Counted from the stretch's first letter, positions 34,839-44,398 are shown. The stretch is 64,000 nucleotides of DNA from Flavobacterium sp. WC2421 (GCF_040822115.1 NZ_CP162004.1:930001-994000); one strand, 5' to 3'. Numbers and translations are program-made. The notes: generated by a model from the sequence alone, not told the origin.

Positions 34839-36475
34839 TAAATTTTCAGGATGTTTTTATAGTTTGTGGTATTGTTTAAAATGTCGATTGATTTTTGAAT
34901 TTCCGAATTGTTTTTTATATAATATTGATAAAATCCTTCTTGATATTGATATCTTTTAATGATTTCTTCAACAATAATTTTTTTAATTTCTTCTTTATTT
35001 TTGTCTAATTGTGTTTCTTCACTCTTTTGAAGAGCATTTAGTAATTGTTGATATTCAGTACTAATAGTATCGTCAATTTTTTCTTTTTTGGCTACAGCCA
35101 AAGTATTCTTTAAAGCCAATTCTGTTTCCGTATCAAAAGAGAATTTTTCTGCTTTTAAAAACAGTTTGAAATCTTGATAATCGGCATCAGTTATAGTGGG
35201 GATTTTATCTCCTAGATTTGGATTCTTATAATAATAACGAGTTACATAATTAAAGATACCATCATTTTTTAGTAAAGCATCAGTGATAACACTAGTGTTT
35301 GATTCTTTAAGTTCGATATCAGGAGAAACGCCTCCACCATCATAAACCGTTCTTCCTTTACGTGTTTTAAAAGCATTGTAATTTTTTTCAGAAGTTCTTG
35401 TTGCTACTCCATTTTTGTCTTTATGTGCATAGTCTAATGCTTGAATGCAACGGCCTGACGGAGTATAATAACGAGAAATAGTTACTTTTAGCTGGGTATT
35501 GTAGGTCAAATCAATTGGTTTTTGCACGAGTCCTTTCCCAAAACTTCTACTCCCCACAATAACGGCGCGGTCTAAATCTTGTAAGGCTCCCGAAACAATT
35601 TCAGATGCTGATGCACTTCTTCCGTTTACAATAATAACTAATGGAATTTGAGTGTCTACAGGGTCAAAAGCGGTTTTATAAGTGTTGTTGTGGTTTTCAA
35701 TTTTTGATTTTGTAGTGACAATGACTTCATTTTTTGGTACAAATAAATTACAAATGTTCACGGCTTCATTTAAAAGCCCGCCTGGATTTCCTCGTAAATC
35801 TAAAATGATTCTTTCGGCACCTTGTCTCTTTAGTGATTCTAATGCTTCTTTGGTTTCATTAGATGCTTTTTTGTTAAAATGAGCTAAAACAATATAGCCC
35901 GTTTTTTCATCTATTTTGGTGAAGAAGGGAACTGATTTGATTTCAACTTCGTCCAAAATAATCTGTGCCGTATTCACCTTACCTTGACGGATGTATTTGA
36001 TGTCAATTTTGGTGTTTTTTGCCCCTTTTAATAATTGTGAAGCATCCTCTTTGAATTCAGATAAAAGCACATCACCTATTTGTATAATTTCATCTCCAGG
36101 TTTGAAACCCGCTTTATCGGCAGGGAAATTTTTATAGATTTCTTTAATTATTAATTTATCTTGTTTTCGAGTAATTAAAGCGCCTATTCCGGTATATTCG
36201 CCAGTGTTGTTTATTTTAAATCGTAATACATCTTGCTCATTGAAATAAACAGTGTAAGGGTCAAGACTGGCTAGCATGCCTTTGATAGCGCTATCCATTA
36301 ACTCTCCCGGATTTGTTTCGTCCACATAATTAGTGTTCAATTCCTTGAAAAGAGTAGTGAATATTTCTATTTGCTTCGCAATTTCAAAAAAATCGTTTTT
36401 GAAACTCGCACCTACAAATATAAAGGCCGAAGCGACAATAGGGATGATGTATTTTTTTTTGAAAAAAGGGGCCAT
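34838..36475 (-). CDS. S41 C-terminal processing peptidase
   Basis: The 545-aa protein has an N-terminal membrane segment (about 9-27), a PDZ domain (about 85-165, GIGALITRKQDKLIIKEIYK) and an S41 catalytic core with NGRSASASEIVSGAL (catalytic Ser near 290) and GSRSFGKGLVQ (general-base Lys). The C-terminal 150 residues are a helical Lys/Glu extension. Such proteases process or degrade envelope proteins. It is downstream of rnpA and upstream of the OmpA gene by one base of overlap. Confidence 0.93.
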   Translation of the reverse strand: MAPFFKKKYIIPIVASAFIFVGASFKNDFFEIAKQIEIFTTLFKELNTNYVDETNPGELMDSAIKGMLASLDPYTVYFNEQDVLRFKINNTGEYTGIGALITRKQDKLIIKEIYKNFPADKAGFKPGDEIIQIGDVLLSEFKEDASQLLKGAKNTKIDIKYIRQGKVNTAQIILDEVEIKSVPFFTKIDEKTGYIVLAHFNKKASNETKEALESLKRQGAERIILDLRGNPGGLLNEAVNICNLFVPKNEVIVTTKSKIENHNNTYKTAFDPVDTQIPLVIIVNGRSASASEIVSGALQDLDRAVIVGSRSFGKGLVQKPIDLTYNTQLKVTISRYYTPSGRCIQALDYAHKDKNGVATRTSEKNYNAFKTRKGRTVYDGGGVSPDIELKESNTSVITDALLKNDGIFNYVTRYYYKNPNLGDKIPTITDADYQDFKLFLKAEKFSFDTETELALKNTLAVAKKEKIDDTISTEYQQLLNALQKSEETQLDKNKEEIKKIIVEEIIKRYQYQEGFYQYYIKNNSEIQKSIDILNNTTNYKNILKI

Positions 36476-36572
36476 AGCATTTAGATTCTAACTTTAAAGA
36501 TTACTAAATTAAGCAATAATAAATTCATTTATGTAGTAAACTGTATGTTCATTTTATTTGAAAAAAGAAAAA

Positions 36573-36986
36573 TTATCCCGTAATAGAATCATTGCCATTT
36601 TCATGGGTTTCTTTTTTTGCAGTTTGAGCTATAAACTTCTCAAACAATTGAATTGTTTTGGTATTGATTTCTTCGAATGATAGGCGGTCTTTGCTTTGGT
36701 AAAAAAACATAAAAGCATAGGGTTTATCTAAACTATCAATAAGGAGATGCTTGTTAAGGCGGTAGGTTTCCCGGAGCACTCGTTTGAAATAATTTCGGTC
36801 AACCGCTTTTTTAAAGTGCTTTTTCGAAACAGAAACGCCCATTTTTATTTTTTGAGCATCAACGGTGTCATCGGCATAGTAAACCAATCGTAAAGGGTAT
36901 TTGGAAACCGATTTCCCTTCAGAAAACAATAATCCAATCGTAATTTTACTTTTAAGTTTTTCGTTTTTGGAATAAGTGAAGTTCAT
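36573..36986 (-). CDS. rnpA: Ribonuclease P protein component
   Basis: RnpA binds the P RNA to mature 5' ends of tRNA. The start is placed at the ATG at 36986 (MNFTYSKNEKLKSK); the upstream ATG at 37004 adds six residues. The conserved KAVDRNYFKRVLRE box is the RNR-type signature, with Tyr in place of Arg. The length of 137 aa is normal. The gene is followed by the S41 protease; rpmH, its usual neighbour elsewhere, is not here. Confidence 0.92.
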   Translation of the reverse strand: MNFTYSKNEKLKSKITIGLLFSEGKSVSKYPLRLVYYADDTVDAQKIKMGVSVSKKHFKKAVDRNYFKRVLRETYRLNKHLLIDSLDKPYAFMFFYQSKDRLSFEEINTKTIQLFEKFIAQTAKKETHENGNDSITG

Positions 36987-37018
36987 TTCTATAAAAAAAG
37001 GCAAAGATTTCTAAAAAG

Positions 37019-37026
37019 CAAAGGTA
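37019..37026 (-). promoter_or_regulatory. Candidate rnpA -7 element
   Basis: TACCTTTG on the minus strand fits TAnnTTTG, 33 bases before the chosen ATG. No clear -33 element. Confidence 0.4.
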
Positions 37027-37085
37027 CAATTAAACCCGAAACCTATTATTGTTTAGGAATTAAATACCACTAAAAATATATTTAT

Positions 37086-37093
37086 TACTTTTG
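37086..37093 (+). promoter_or_regulatory. Candidate -7 element of the acyltransferase-desaturase pair
   Basis: TACTTTTG fits TAnnTTTG and lies 17 bases before the ATG at 37111. The -33 TTG is not visible at normal spacing. Confidence 0.4.
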
Positions 37094-37110
37094 TGTCTAA
37101 TTTATTTAGC

Positions 37111-37845
37111 ATGCAAAAACTGATTTCGTATCCCATATCCGTCATATATTATTTGTGTTTTGGTCTTACGTTGGTTGTATTTCATCCTATTCAATGGGTT
37201 TGTTTTAATTTATTTGGATATCAAGCCCATAAAGTGAGCGTTGATTATCTAAATTTTTTTTTACTCAAATGCACAAATCTTTTAGGGACAACCTACAAGT
37301 TTGAAAATCTGGATAGCATTCCTGAAGGAGTTCCATTAATATTTGTATCCAATCATCAAAGCATGTATGATATCATAGCGATGATTTGGTTTATGCGTCG
37401 TTTTCATTGTAAGTTTGTCAGCAAAAAGGAATTGGGTAAAGGAATTCCAAGTGTTTCGTATAATTTAAGACACGGAGGTTCAGCGCTTATTGATAGAAAA
37501 GATCCAAAACAAGCCATACCAGCAATTAAAGGATTATCCGAGTATATTGAAAAAAACAATCGTTCAGCTGTAATTTTCCCTGAAGGAACACGAAGTAAAA
37601 CGGGTCATCCAAAACCGTTTGCACAAAGCGGACTAAAGATATTGTGCAAGTATGCTCCATCGGCTTATGTAGTTCCAATAAGTATAAATAATTCATGGAA
37701 AGTGGTGAAATATGGTTTTTTTCCACTTGGTTTAGGAAATCGCCTTACCTTTGTAATTCATAAGCCTTTAAAGGTTAGTGAATTTAAATTTGAAGAGATC
37801 ATAGAAAAGGCTGAAAGCGCCATAGTAAAAGGAATAAAATTTTAA
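37111..37845 (+). CDS. 1-acyl-sn-glycerol-3-phosphate acyltransferase (second copy)
   Basis: The start is placed at the ATG at 37111 (MQKLISYPISVIYYLCFG). The catalytic HX4D motif is in SNHQSMYDIIA near residue 82, and FPEGTRSKTGHPKPF is the substrate block. The length of 244 aa is typical of PlsC. It is followed 10 bases later by an acyl-ACP desaturase, so the pair probably adjusts membrane-lipid saturation. It is not close in sequence to the PlsC-like protein at 17525 except for the motifs. Confidence 0.9.
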   Translation: MQKLISYPISVIYYLCFGLTLVVFHPIQWVCFNLFGYQAHKVSVDYLNFFLLKCTNLLGTTYKFENLDSIPEGVPLIFVSNHQSMYDIIAMIWFMRRFHCKFVSKKELGKGIPSVSYNLRHGGSALIDRKDPKQAIPAIKGLSEYIEKNNRSAVIFPEGTRSKTGHPKPFAQSGLKILCKYAPSAYVVPISINNSWKVVKYGFFPLGLGNRLTFVIHKPLKVSEFKFEEIIEKAESAIVKGIKF

Positions 37846-37855
37846 TTTATATAAA

Positions 37856-38842
37856 ATGTCAATAAAAAACATTCGATTAGAAGTAATGCAGTTTTTAGAA
37901 AAAAACGTGGCAAGCTATGTTGATCAGTATTTAATACCTGTTGAAGAAATATGGCAACCCTCTGATTTTTTACCTAATTCTGAAAGCGATAATTTCTTAG
38001 AAGAAGTAAAAGAGTTACGTGAAATATCTAAGGACTTACCTTACGATTTCTGGGTAGCAATGGTAGGAGATATGATTACCGAAGAGGCTTTGCCAACCTA
38101 TGAAAACTGGTTAATGGAAGTTGAAGGTGTAGATAATCTAGAGAGAAACGGTTGGGCCCAATGGGTTCGTCAGTGGACAGGTGAAGAAAACCGTCATGGA
38201 GATTTACTAAATAAATATTTGTATTTATCTGGTCGTGTAAATATGCGCGAAATTGAAATGACAACACAGCATCTTATCAACGACGGTTTTGATATTGGTA
38301 CTGGTAGAGATCCTTATAAGAACTTTGTTTACACTAGTTTTCAAGAATTAGCTACTTATGTTTCTCACAATAGAGTTTCTCAATTAGCGAAAAGCTATGG
38401 AGATAAAAAATTAGCTAAAATGTGTAAAATGATTGCTGGTGACGAAATGCGTCATCACCATGCGTATAGTGAATTTGTAAATCAGATTTTCAAAATTGAT
38501 CCTAGCGAAATGATGCTTGCTTTTCAATACATGATGAAAGCTAAAATTGTGATGCCAGCGCATTTCTTGAGAGAATCAGGAGCAAAAATTAGTTCTGCTT
38601 TTGAATTATTCTCTGATTCAGCACAACGTATTGGTGTTTACACAGCTAATGATTATGTCGAAATCATGCAAAAATTAATTGACAAATGGGAAATTGATAA
38701 AATCTCAGGTTTAACGGATGAAGCCGAGAAAGCGCGGGATTACTTGATGAAACTACCAGCAAGAATGGCTAGAATTTCGGAAAGAATTGTAATTCCTCAA
38801 GAAACTCATATTTTTAAATGGGTTGAACCTGCAAGATTATAG
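37856..38842 (+). CDS. Acyl-ACP desaturase (ferritin-like di-iron)
   Basis: The 328-aa protein resembles soluble stearoyl-ACP delta-9 desaturases. The two di-iron boxes are EENRHG (residues 110-115, with His114) and DEMRHHH (196-202), and the first ligand Glu76 and Glu164 also are in place. It introduces a cis double bond into acyl-ACP. It is 10 bases downstream of an acyltransferase, so it should act in membrane-lipid synthesis. A terminator follows it. Confidence 0.92.
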   Translation: MSIKNIRLEVMQFLEKNVASYVDQYLIPVEEIWQPSDFLPNSESDNFLEEVKELREISKDLPYDFWVAMVGDMITEEALPTYENWLMEVEGVDNLERNGWAQWVRQWTGEENRHGDLLNKYLYLSGRVNMREIEMTTQHLINDGFDIGTGRDPYKNFVYTSFQELATYVSHNRVSQLAKSYGDKKLAKMCKMIAGDEMRHHHAYSEFVNQIFKIDPSEMMLAFQYMMKAKIVMPAHFLRESGAKISSAFELFSDSAQRIGVYTANDYVEIMQKLIDKWEIDKISGLTDEAEKARDYLMKLPARMARISERIVIPQETHIFKWVEPARL

Positions 38843-38875
38843 TCTTTATGACTGAATAGATAGATTCAAATATAT

Positions 38876-38924
38876 AAATGTTGATTTTTAAAGTGTTAAA
38901 ACTTTGAAAATCAACATTTTTTTT
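38876..38924 (+). terminator. Intrinsic terminator after the desaturase
   Basis: AAATGTTGATTTT (38876-38888) pairs with AAAATCAACATTT (38907-38919), and the inner AAAGT (38890-38894) pairs with ACTTT (38901-38905). A long T-run follows. Confidence 0.85.
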
Positions 38925-38937
38925 AAAATTATAAAAA

Positions 38938-39591
38938 ATGAACAACACAGATATTATTAGTAAAACAATCGCTTTTGTAAAAGAAAAACTCAATAATGCT
39001 GAGGGTGGACATGACTGGTTTCATATCGAAAGGGTGTATAAGAACAGTATATTGATTGCTAATGAGGAAGCTTGTGACTTAACTGTAGTGAAATTAGGAG
39101 CGTTACTTCATGATATTGCCGATAGCAAATTTCATGGCGGTGATGAAACAATAGGCCCCAAAACGGCACGAACATTTCTAGAATATGAAAATGTAGATGA
39201 ATCTATTATTGATCATGTTGTAAAAATCATTGAAAACATCTCTTTTAAAGGTGGGAATTTTGAAAAGAATTTCTCGTCTATAGAATTGGATATTGTTCAA
39301 GATGCAGATCGTTTAGACGCTATTGGAGCTATTGGAATCGCGAGAACGTTCAATTATGGCGGATTCAAAAATAGAGCGCTGTATGACCCTAATATTGCTC
39401 CAAACACAAAAATGAATAAAGAAGAGTACAAAAATAATGAGGCTCCAACTATCAATCATTTTTATGAAAAATTATTACTCTTAAAAGATAAAATGAATAC
39501 TCCTTCAGGAAAAGCCATTGCAACAGAAAGACACCGTTATATGGAAGGGTTTTTGTCCCAGTTTTATGCGGAATGGGATGGGGAAAAATAA
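38938..39591 (+). CDS. HD-domain hydrolase
   Basis: The 217-aa protein has the HD-superfamily pattern GHDWFHIERVYK with the first His, LGALLHDIAD with the HD pair, and a later Asp in VQDADRLDAIGAIGIARTF. Members hydrolyse phosphomonoester or phosphodiester bonds in nucleotides; this size is often a nucleotide pyrophosphohydrolase/phosphohydrolase. It follows a terminator and stands alone. The exact substrate is unknown. Confidence 0.88.
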   Translation: MNNTDIISKTIAFVKEKLNNAEGGHDWFHIERVYKNSILIANEEACDLTVVKLGALLHDIADSKFHGGDETIGPKTARTFLEYENVDESIIDHVVKIIENISFKGGNFEKNFSSIELDIVQDADRLDAIGAIGIARTFNYGGFKNRALYDPNIAPNTKMNKEEYKNNEAPTINHFYEKLLLLKDKMNTPSGKAIATERHRYMEGFLSQFYAEWDGEK

Positions 39592-39607
39592 TGATTCATG
39601 AATGAAG

Positions 39608-39650
39608 ATTAACGATTTTTGATTGCTGATTGAAATCAAAAATCGTTAAT
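39608..39650. repeat. Perfect 17-bp inverted repeat
   Basis: ATTAACGATTTTTGATT (39608-39624) and its exact complement at 39634-39650 enclose a 9-base loop. It lies between two convergent genes and could end transcription in either direction despite low GC. It resembles the intergenic repeats near mnmG in its shared AATCGTTAAT part. Confidence 0.55.
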
Positions 39651-39665
39651 TAAAAATCGAATATC

Positions 39666-40067
39666 TTAAATAATCCCTTTTTCTTTCATTTCGATTATTA
39701 CATCCGACGCATTTTTAAAGGTAGGCGCTTGTTCAATAATACTTCCAACCCTTTTTTTATTCAGTTTAAAAGTGATGTCATTTTCGGTTGTGAATAATAA
39801 AGCAGTCAAAAATGGATTGTTCATATAGGGAAACAAAATTGCATAGGCATCTTCCAAAGTGTGAAAACTTTCCACTTCTTCTGTTTTATAACGAGCCATA
39901 AGCGAAAGTGTGTATCCACCTTCATCTAATAAAACGGGTCGTATATAAATATTTTTCAATTCGGTATCACCTATGGTTTTTGCCAAAGTTAATTTGGCAT
40001 AAGTACCTTCTTGAATGCTTTTTTTTACGCTTTCCCAAAAAAGGGCAAATATTGGTTCGTATGACAT
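39666..40067 (-). CDS. Hypothetical protein (133 aa)
   Basis: The protein starts MSYEPIFALFWESVKKSIQEG, with a two-layer alpha/beta appearance and no signal or membrane helix. Blocks such as LKNIYIRPVLLDEGGYTLSLMARY and NKKRVGSIIEQAPTF look ordered but no family comes to mind. It converges with the HD gene and is separated from the crotonase gene by a hairpin. Function unknown. Confidence 0.6.
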   Translation of the reverse strand: MSYEPIFALFWESVKKSIQEGTYAKLTLAKTIGDTELKNIYIRPVLLDEGGYTLSLMARYKTEEVESFHTLEDAYAILFPYMNNPFLTALLFTTENDITFKLNKKRVGSIIEQAPTFKNASDVIIEMKEKGII

Positions 40068-40173
40068 GAGTTTATTTTTAGGTTTGATTTTCTCAAAAAG
40101 GGAGAGTGCAAAATTAGGTTTTGTAAGTGAAAAGAGGAATGTATTCTATGAAAACTTTGTTTTTATAAATAGA

Positions 40174-40216
40174 AAACCGCAGATTCATAGCTTTATATTC
40201 TGTGAATCTGCGGTTT
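40174..40216 (-). terminator. Possible hairpin terminator after the crotonase gene
   Basis: AAACCGCAGATTCA (40174-40187) pairs perfectly with TGAATCTGCGGTTT (40203-40216). On the minus strand the tail is TTTTCTATTTAT, a modest T-rich stretch, so it may end the crotonase transcript. Confidence 0.55.
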
Positions 40217-40234
40217 ATTTTTAAATGTAAAGAT

Positions 40235-41017
40235 TTACTCTCCAGTAAAAACGGCTTTTCTTTTTTCTAAAAAAGCAGTAGTCCCTTCTTTAAAGTCTTC
40301 GGTTCCAAAACATTTTCCAAAGGATTTTATTTCTGTTTGAAAACCATTTTCTCCTTCTTTATAATTTGCATTGATTGCATTGATTGCCATGCTAATTGCT
40401 ACCGGAGAATTTTTCATGATTTTTTGAGCTATTCCATTACAGAAATCCAAAAGGTCCGCTTGAGAAACGATGTGATTCACTAAGCCTGTTCTGTATGCTT
40501 CATCAGCGTTAACCATTCCTGCCGTCATAATCATTTCCATGGCACGGCCTTTACCAATCAATTGTGGCAAACGTTGTGTACCTCCATAACCTGGGATAAC
40601 TCCTAGAGATACTTCTGGCAAGCCCATTTTTGCATTTTCTGATGCTACTCTAATATGACAAGCCATAGCGAGTTCTAAACCGCCACCTAAAGCAAAGCCG
40701 TTAATGGCTGCTATTACTGGGATTTTAAGGTTTTCAACAAAATTAAATAAAGTGTCTTGTCCTTGAGCTGCTAACTGAACTCCCTCTTCCACAGAAAAAT
40801 CAGCAAATTCAGCAATATCTGCTCCAGCGACAAACGCTTTTTCTCCGCTACCAGTCAAGATAATTACTCTTATATCGTGACTTTTTTCAAATTCTTGAAA
40901 TGCTTGATGCAATTCTTGAATAGTCAATCTGTTCAGCGCATTCAACTTTGTAGGGCGGTTAATCGTTATGGTAGCAATATTATTTTCGGAAGTAATAAGT
41001 AGGTTTTCGTAGCTCAT
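40235..41017 (-). CDS. Enoyl-CoA hydratase/isomerase family protein
   Basis: The 260-aa crotonase has the oxyanion-hole block KAFVAGADIAEFADF and the active-site segment GFALGGGLELAMACHIRVA and PEVSLGVIPGYGGTQRL, with the two Glu residues (in GGGLELA and in MGLPEVSLG) that catalyse hydration. Family members serve fatty-acid oxidation. Monocistronic or paired with the histidine kinase upstream (9 bases apart), which would be an odd but possible link. Substrate chain length unknown. Confidence 0.9.
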   Translation of the reverse strand: MSYENLLITSENNIATITINRPTKLNALNRLTIQELHQAFQEFEKSHDIRVIILTGSGEKAFVAGADIAEFADFSVEEGVQLAAQGQDTLFNFVENLKIPVIAAINGFALGGGLELAMACHIRVASENAKMGLPEVSLGVIPGYGGTQRLPQLIGKGRAMEMIMTAGMVNADEAYRTGLVNHIVSQADLLDFCNGIAQKIMKNSPVAISMAINAINANYKEGENGFQTEIKSFGKCFGTEDFKEGTTAFLEKRKAVFTGE

Positions 41018-41026
41018 TGTAGTAAA

Positions 41027-42499
41027 TTAAGAGTTAATTATTGGTAAAGAAACCGTAAAAGTAGTTCCTTGTCCATATTCTGTTTCAAAGGTAATTGTTC
41101 CTTTATAATTTTCAATAATATTTTTGATAATACCAAGACCTAATCCCATTCCACTATTTTTAGTAGTAAACTTAGGTTCAAATATACGGCTAATATCCTC
41201 AGGTTTAATTCCTATTCCATTATCCTTAACCATAATTAATACTTTATCATTATCTCTTTTAACCGTTACATGCACTGTTTTGTCATCTTGTTGTTCTGGA
41301 ATAGACTGAATGGCATTTTTAACCAAGTTGGTTATAATGCGGATGAGTTGTGTTCGGTCAATTTTAGATATGATCTCTGGAGATTCACTTTTAAAAACAA
41401 TCTCCTCTTCATTGAAAATATCTAAGGTCAATTCGACAACTTCAACAACATTCAACGTCTCGTTTTGCTGCGCAGGCATAGAGGCAAAATTAGAAAAAGC
41501 AGAAGCAACAGCGTTCATAGTATCAATTTGCTGGATTAATGTTTCTGAATAATCATTCATTTTTTGTTTAACATCGGCAGCGGTTGGGTCAAATTTTCGT
41601 TGAAAACTTTGTACCGTTAATCTCATAGGAGTCAACGGATTTTTGATTTCATGAGCCACTTGTTTGGCCATTTCGCGCCAAGCTTCCTCTCTTTCACTTT
41701 GTGCCAGTTTTACAGCACTAATTTCTAGTTCGTCCACCATTCGATTGTAAGCCGTAATCAATAAATTTATTTCTTTGCTGCTAGCTTCTAATACAATTTT
41801 CTTGTTTTTTTGATTCAAACTCGTTTCGTATAATCGGTCAGAAATAGTCTTTAACGATTTTGTAATGTAAGAGGAAAGAAAGTAAGCTAATGCAAAGGCA
41901 ACAATTAACATGAAGGAATATACTTGGCCTAAACGAATGAGGAAACTATTTAATTCCTTGTCATAAAATCCGTCATCTTCCAGATAAGGGAGGTTTAAAA
42001 TCCCTAACGGCTTGAATTTATCGTCCTTAATTTGTGTAAAAGAAGACCGGTTTTTAACTCCATTTACGGTCTTTATGTCTACATATCGCTTTTCAATTGA
42101 AGACCGAACTAGTTTTAGAATGTATTTAGGAATAGGAGGAGAAACGCTATCCACCGAAAAGGATTCTTTGGATGATTTTAATAGCTTTCCGTCTAAACTG
42201 TAGATGTTTATTTCAATATTATGAATGTGGGCCAGTTCATGGATTTTATCTTTGAATATTAAATCTAAATTCTCTGTAGTCAAAGGATATGTAGTAGTGG
42301 AAAGGACATAATTAATATGCTCACGTACTGCATTTTCTTTGCGTTCTAATCGCTCTTGATGGTATTCTTTGGCTTCGTTTTTAAATTGGATTATTGAAAT
42401 AGAAGCAAGTAAAACAGAGGCTACAATTATCAATACGATCATCGAAAGAAAAATTCGAATTCGCAGTGAAAGCATAGATAATTTGAACCCCTTTAGCAT
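41027..42499 (-). CDS. NtrY-like sensor histidine kinase
   Basis: The 490-aa kinase has an N-terminal membrane helix (about 10-33), a periplasmic domain, a second helix (about 190-212), a HAMP-like linker, the HisKA box VAHEIKNPLTPMRL near residue 283, and an ATPase domain with NLVKNAIQSIP, DNGIGI and GMGLGLGIIKNII. This is close to NtrY-type kinases. No response-regulator gene is adjacent, so it is an orphan in this window. It is 9 bases from the crotonase gene and 2 bases from hemJ. Confidence 0.93.
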   Translation of the reverse strand: MLKGFKLSMLSLRIRIFLSMIVLIIVASVLLASISIIQFKNEAKEYHQERLERKENAVREHINYVLSTTTYPLTTENLDLIFKDKIHELAHIHNIEINIYSLDGKLLKSSKESFSVDSVSPPIPKYILKLVRSSIEKRYVDIKTVNGVKNRSSFTQIKDDKFKPLGILNLPYLEDDGFYDKELNSFLIRLGQVYSFMLIVAFALAYFLSSYITKSLKTISDRLYETSLNQKNKKIVLEASSKEINLLITAYNRMVDELEISAVKLAQSEREEAWREMAKQVAHEIKNPLTPMRLTVQSFQRKFDPTAADVKQKMNDYSETLIQQIDTMNAVASAFSNFASMPAQQNETLNVVEVVELTLDIFNEEEIVFKSESPEIISKIDRTQLIRIITNLVKNAIQSIPEQQDDKTVHVTVKRDNDKVLIMVKDNGIGIKPEDISRIFEPKFTTKNSGMGLGLGIIKNIIENYKGTITFETEYGQGTTFTVSLPIINS

Positions 42500-42501
42500 A
42501 A

Positions 42502-43056
42502 TTATGATTGATTTTTTTCTCGAATTTTTTTATAAAATTTAAATCCTAACATGATTAAAATTGAAAATAAAAAAATTCCAACAACACCATAAATCCAATT
42601 GACCGCATTTTTTAGAACAACTAAAAAGACTACTGCAAAAAGGATTATTGTAGCTCCTTCATTCCAAAGGCGCATAAAATTTGTTGTATATTTTACTTCG
42701 TCGTTTTGCAATTGCTTGAATATTTGATGGCATTTTCCATGATATAAATACAATACAAATACAAAGCCAAGTTTTACATGCATCCAAGGCATTTGCAACC
42801 ATGATTTTCCTAAGTCTGTAAAAAGCAACATCCAAAATGCAAATATACTCGCTAAAATTGCTGACGGCCAGGTGATAATATACCACAACCGATACGTCAT
42901 TATTTTATACTGTTTTTGTAATATTTCTTTTTCTGGCGAAGGTTTTTGAGCCGCTTCAATTTGATAAACAAACAAACGGACAATGTAAAATAAACCTGCA
43001 AACCAAGTGATTACAAAGATGAGGTGTAAGGATTTTAGATAATTATAATATTCCAT
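42502..43056 (-). CDS. hemJ: Protoporphyrinogen IX oxidase HemJ
   Basis: HemJ oxidises protoporphyrinogen IX to protoporphyrin IX. The 184-aa protein has about four or five membrane helices and the HemJ blocks LHLIFVITWFAGLFYIVRLFVY (conserved His near 11), YRLWYIITWPSAI, WMHVKLGFVFVLYLYHG and FMRLWNEG. These match HemJ rather than CopD generally. Its place one gene from hemH in a haem cluster supports the call. It starts within the last 14 bases of the MATE gene. Confidence 0.88.
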   Translation of the reverse strand: MEYYNYLKSLHLIFVITWFAGLFYIVRLFVYQIEAAQKPSPEKEILQKQYKIMTYRLWYIITWPSAILASIFAFWMLLFTDLGKSWLQMPWMHVKLGFVFVLYLYHGKCHQIFKQLQNDEVKYTTNFMRLWNEGATIILFAVVFLVVLKNAVNWIYGVVGIFLFSILIMLGFKFYKKIREKNQS

Positions 43057-44398
43057 CTTGATTTTTAATCGATTTAAGATTGATTTCTTTTTTTAAAAAA
43101 TAGCCTGTAAGTAGTGTTGACAATACGTCTGCAATTGGAAAGGCAACCCATACTCCAAAAATACCGAAAAAATTTGGTAGTATGAGTACTAATGGAATTA
43201 AGAAAAATCCTTGTTTGCTTAATGTCAACAATAAAGCTTTTTTTGCTTTTCCTACAGCTTGAAAATAGGCTGCGCCAATTAATTGTATCGCAATAATAGG
43301 TGAAGCGGCAAAAACCCATCGTAAAGCATTGGGAGTTTCTGCAATTACTTTTGGATCTGTAGTGAAAACTGCGACAATTGGTGTTGCATAAAACAAGATG
43401 AAAATAAAAATAATAGCTGCCAAAAGTGCGGCGTATTTAATGGAAATTTTTATGCTTTCTTCTACTCTGTTATAATTGCCAGCACCATAGTTATACCCAG
43501 CAATGGGAAGGAAACCTTGGGTAATTCCTAAAATAGGGAATAAACAAAACATGAGCATTCTACTGATTATTCCATAAATAGCAATGGCGTGTTCACCACC
43601 ATAGGTGTATAAAGTATGGTTGAGTATAATAGATAAAATACTGACTACGCCTTGTCTTGAAAAAGTGACAAAACTAAGTTCTGTAATTTCTTTTATAATG
43701 GGAAAGTTGAATTTAAAATGCTTCTTTTTAAGTTTTAATTCACTTTTAAATACAAAAAACCAAAGTACAAACAAGAAACACATAAAGTAGGATATGGCTG
43801 TAGCCAAAGCGGCTCCATGCATTCCTAAATTCATAATTTTTATAAAAAGAATGTCCAAACCAATGTTTACAAATGCAGGAATTATCATGGCAAACATCGC
43901 AAATTTTGCTTTTCCTTCGGCTCTTATAATATTATTTCCCATCATACAAAGTGCTAAAAAAGGCACAGAAAATATAATGGGGAAGAAAAATGCTGTTGCA
44001 GGTGCTACAATGGCGCCCTTTGCTCCAAATAACAATAACATCTCACTGCTAAAAAAAATACCAATTACTACAAAAAGTGAGGACAATAGAAAAGTCATCA
44101 AGATTTGATTCGCAAAAGTAAGTAATGCTTTTTCTTTATTATTGGCACCCAAAGCTCTGGAAAGTACGGAACCGCCACCTACGCCAATAGCCATTCCTAA
44201 AGAGGAAATTAAGAAAGTAATGGGTAAGACGACGGTTACAGCCGCAATAGCTAATGAACCGATCCATTGGCCTACAAATATGGTGTCAATTAATATATTA
44301 ACTGACATAAAGAGAATACCTATTGATGCAGGAACTGCTTGCTTAATCAAGAGTTTCTTTATGTCTTGTGTTCCTAATTCATCGGCAGTTACAGCCAT
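43043..44398 (-). CDS. MATE-family efflux transporter
   Basis: The 451-aa protein has about twelve membrane helices in two repeats, opening with a short cytoplasmic tail (MAVTADELGTQDIKKLLIKQAVPASIGILFMSVNILIDTIFVGQ). The second repeat opens FVTFSRQGVVSILSIILNHTL. MATE proteins export organic cations using sodium or proton gradients. It starts immediately at the hemH stop and overlaps hemJ, so it is in the haem operon; it may export a porphyrin-like or metal compound, but that is speculation. Confidence 0.9.
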   Translation of the reverse strand: MAVTADELGTQDIKKLLIKQAVPASIGILFMSVNILIDTIFVGQWIGSLAIAAVTVVLPITFLISSLGMAIGVGGGSVLSRALGANNKEKALLTFANQILMTFLLSSLFVVIGIFFSSEMLLLFGAKGAIVAPATAFFFPIIFSVPFLALCMMGNNIIRAEGKAKFAMFAMIIPAFVNIGLDILFIKIMNLGMHGAALATAISYFMCFLFVLWFFVFKSELKLKKKHFKFNFPIIKEITELSFVTFSRQGVVSILSIILNHTLYTYGGEHAIAIYGIISRMLMFCLFPILGITQGFLPIAGYNYGAGNYNRVEESIKISIKYAALLAAIIFIFILFYATPIVAVFTTDPKVIAETPNALRWVFAASPIIAIQLIGAAYFQAVGKAKKALLLTLSKQGFFLIPLVLILPNFFGIFGVWVAFPIADVLSTLLTGYFLKKEINLKSIKNQDGIL

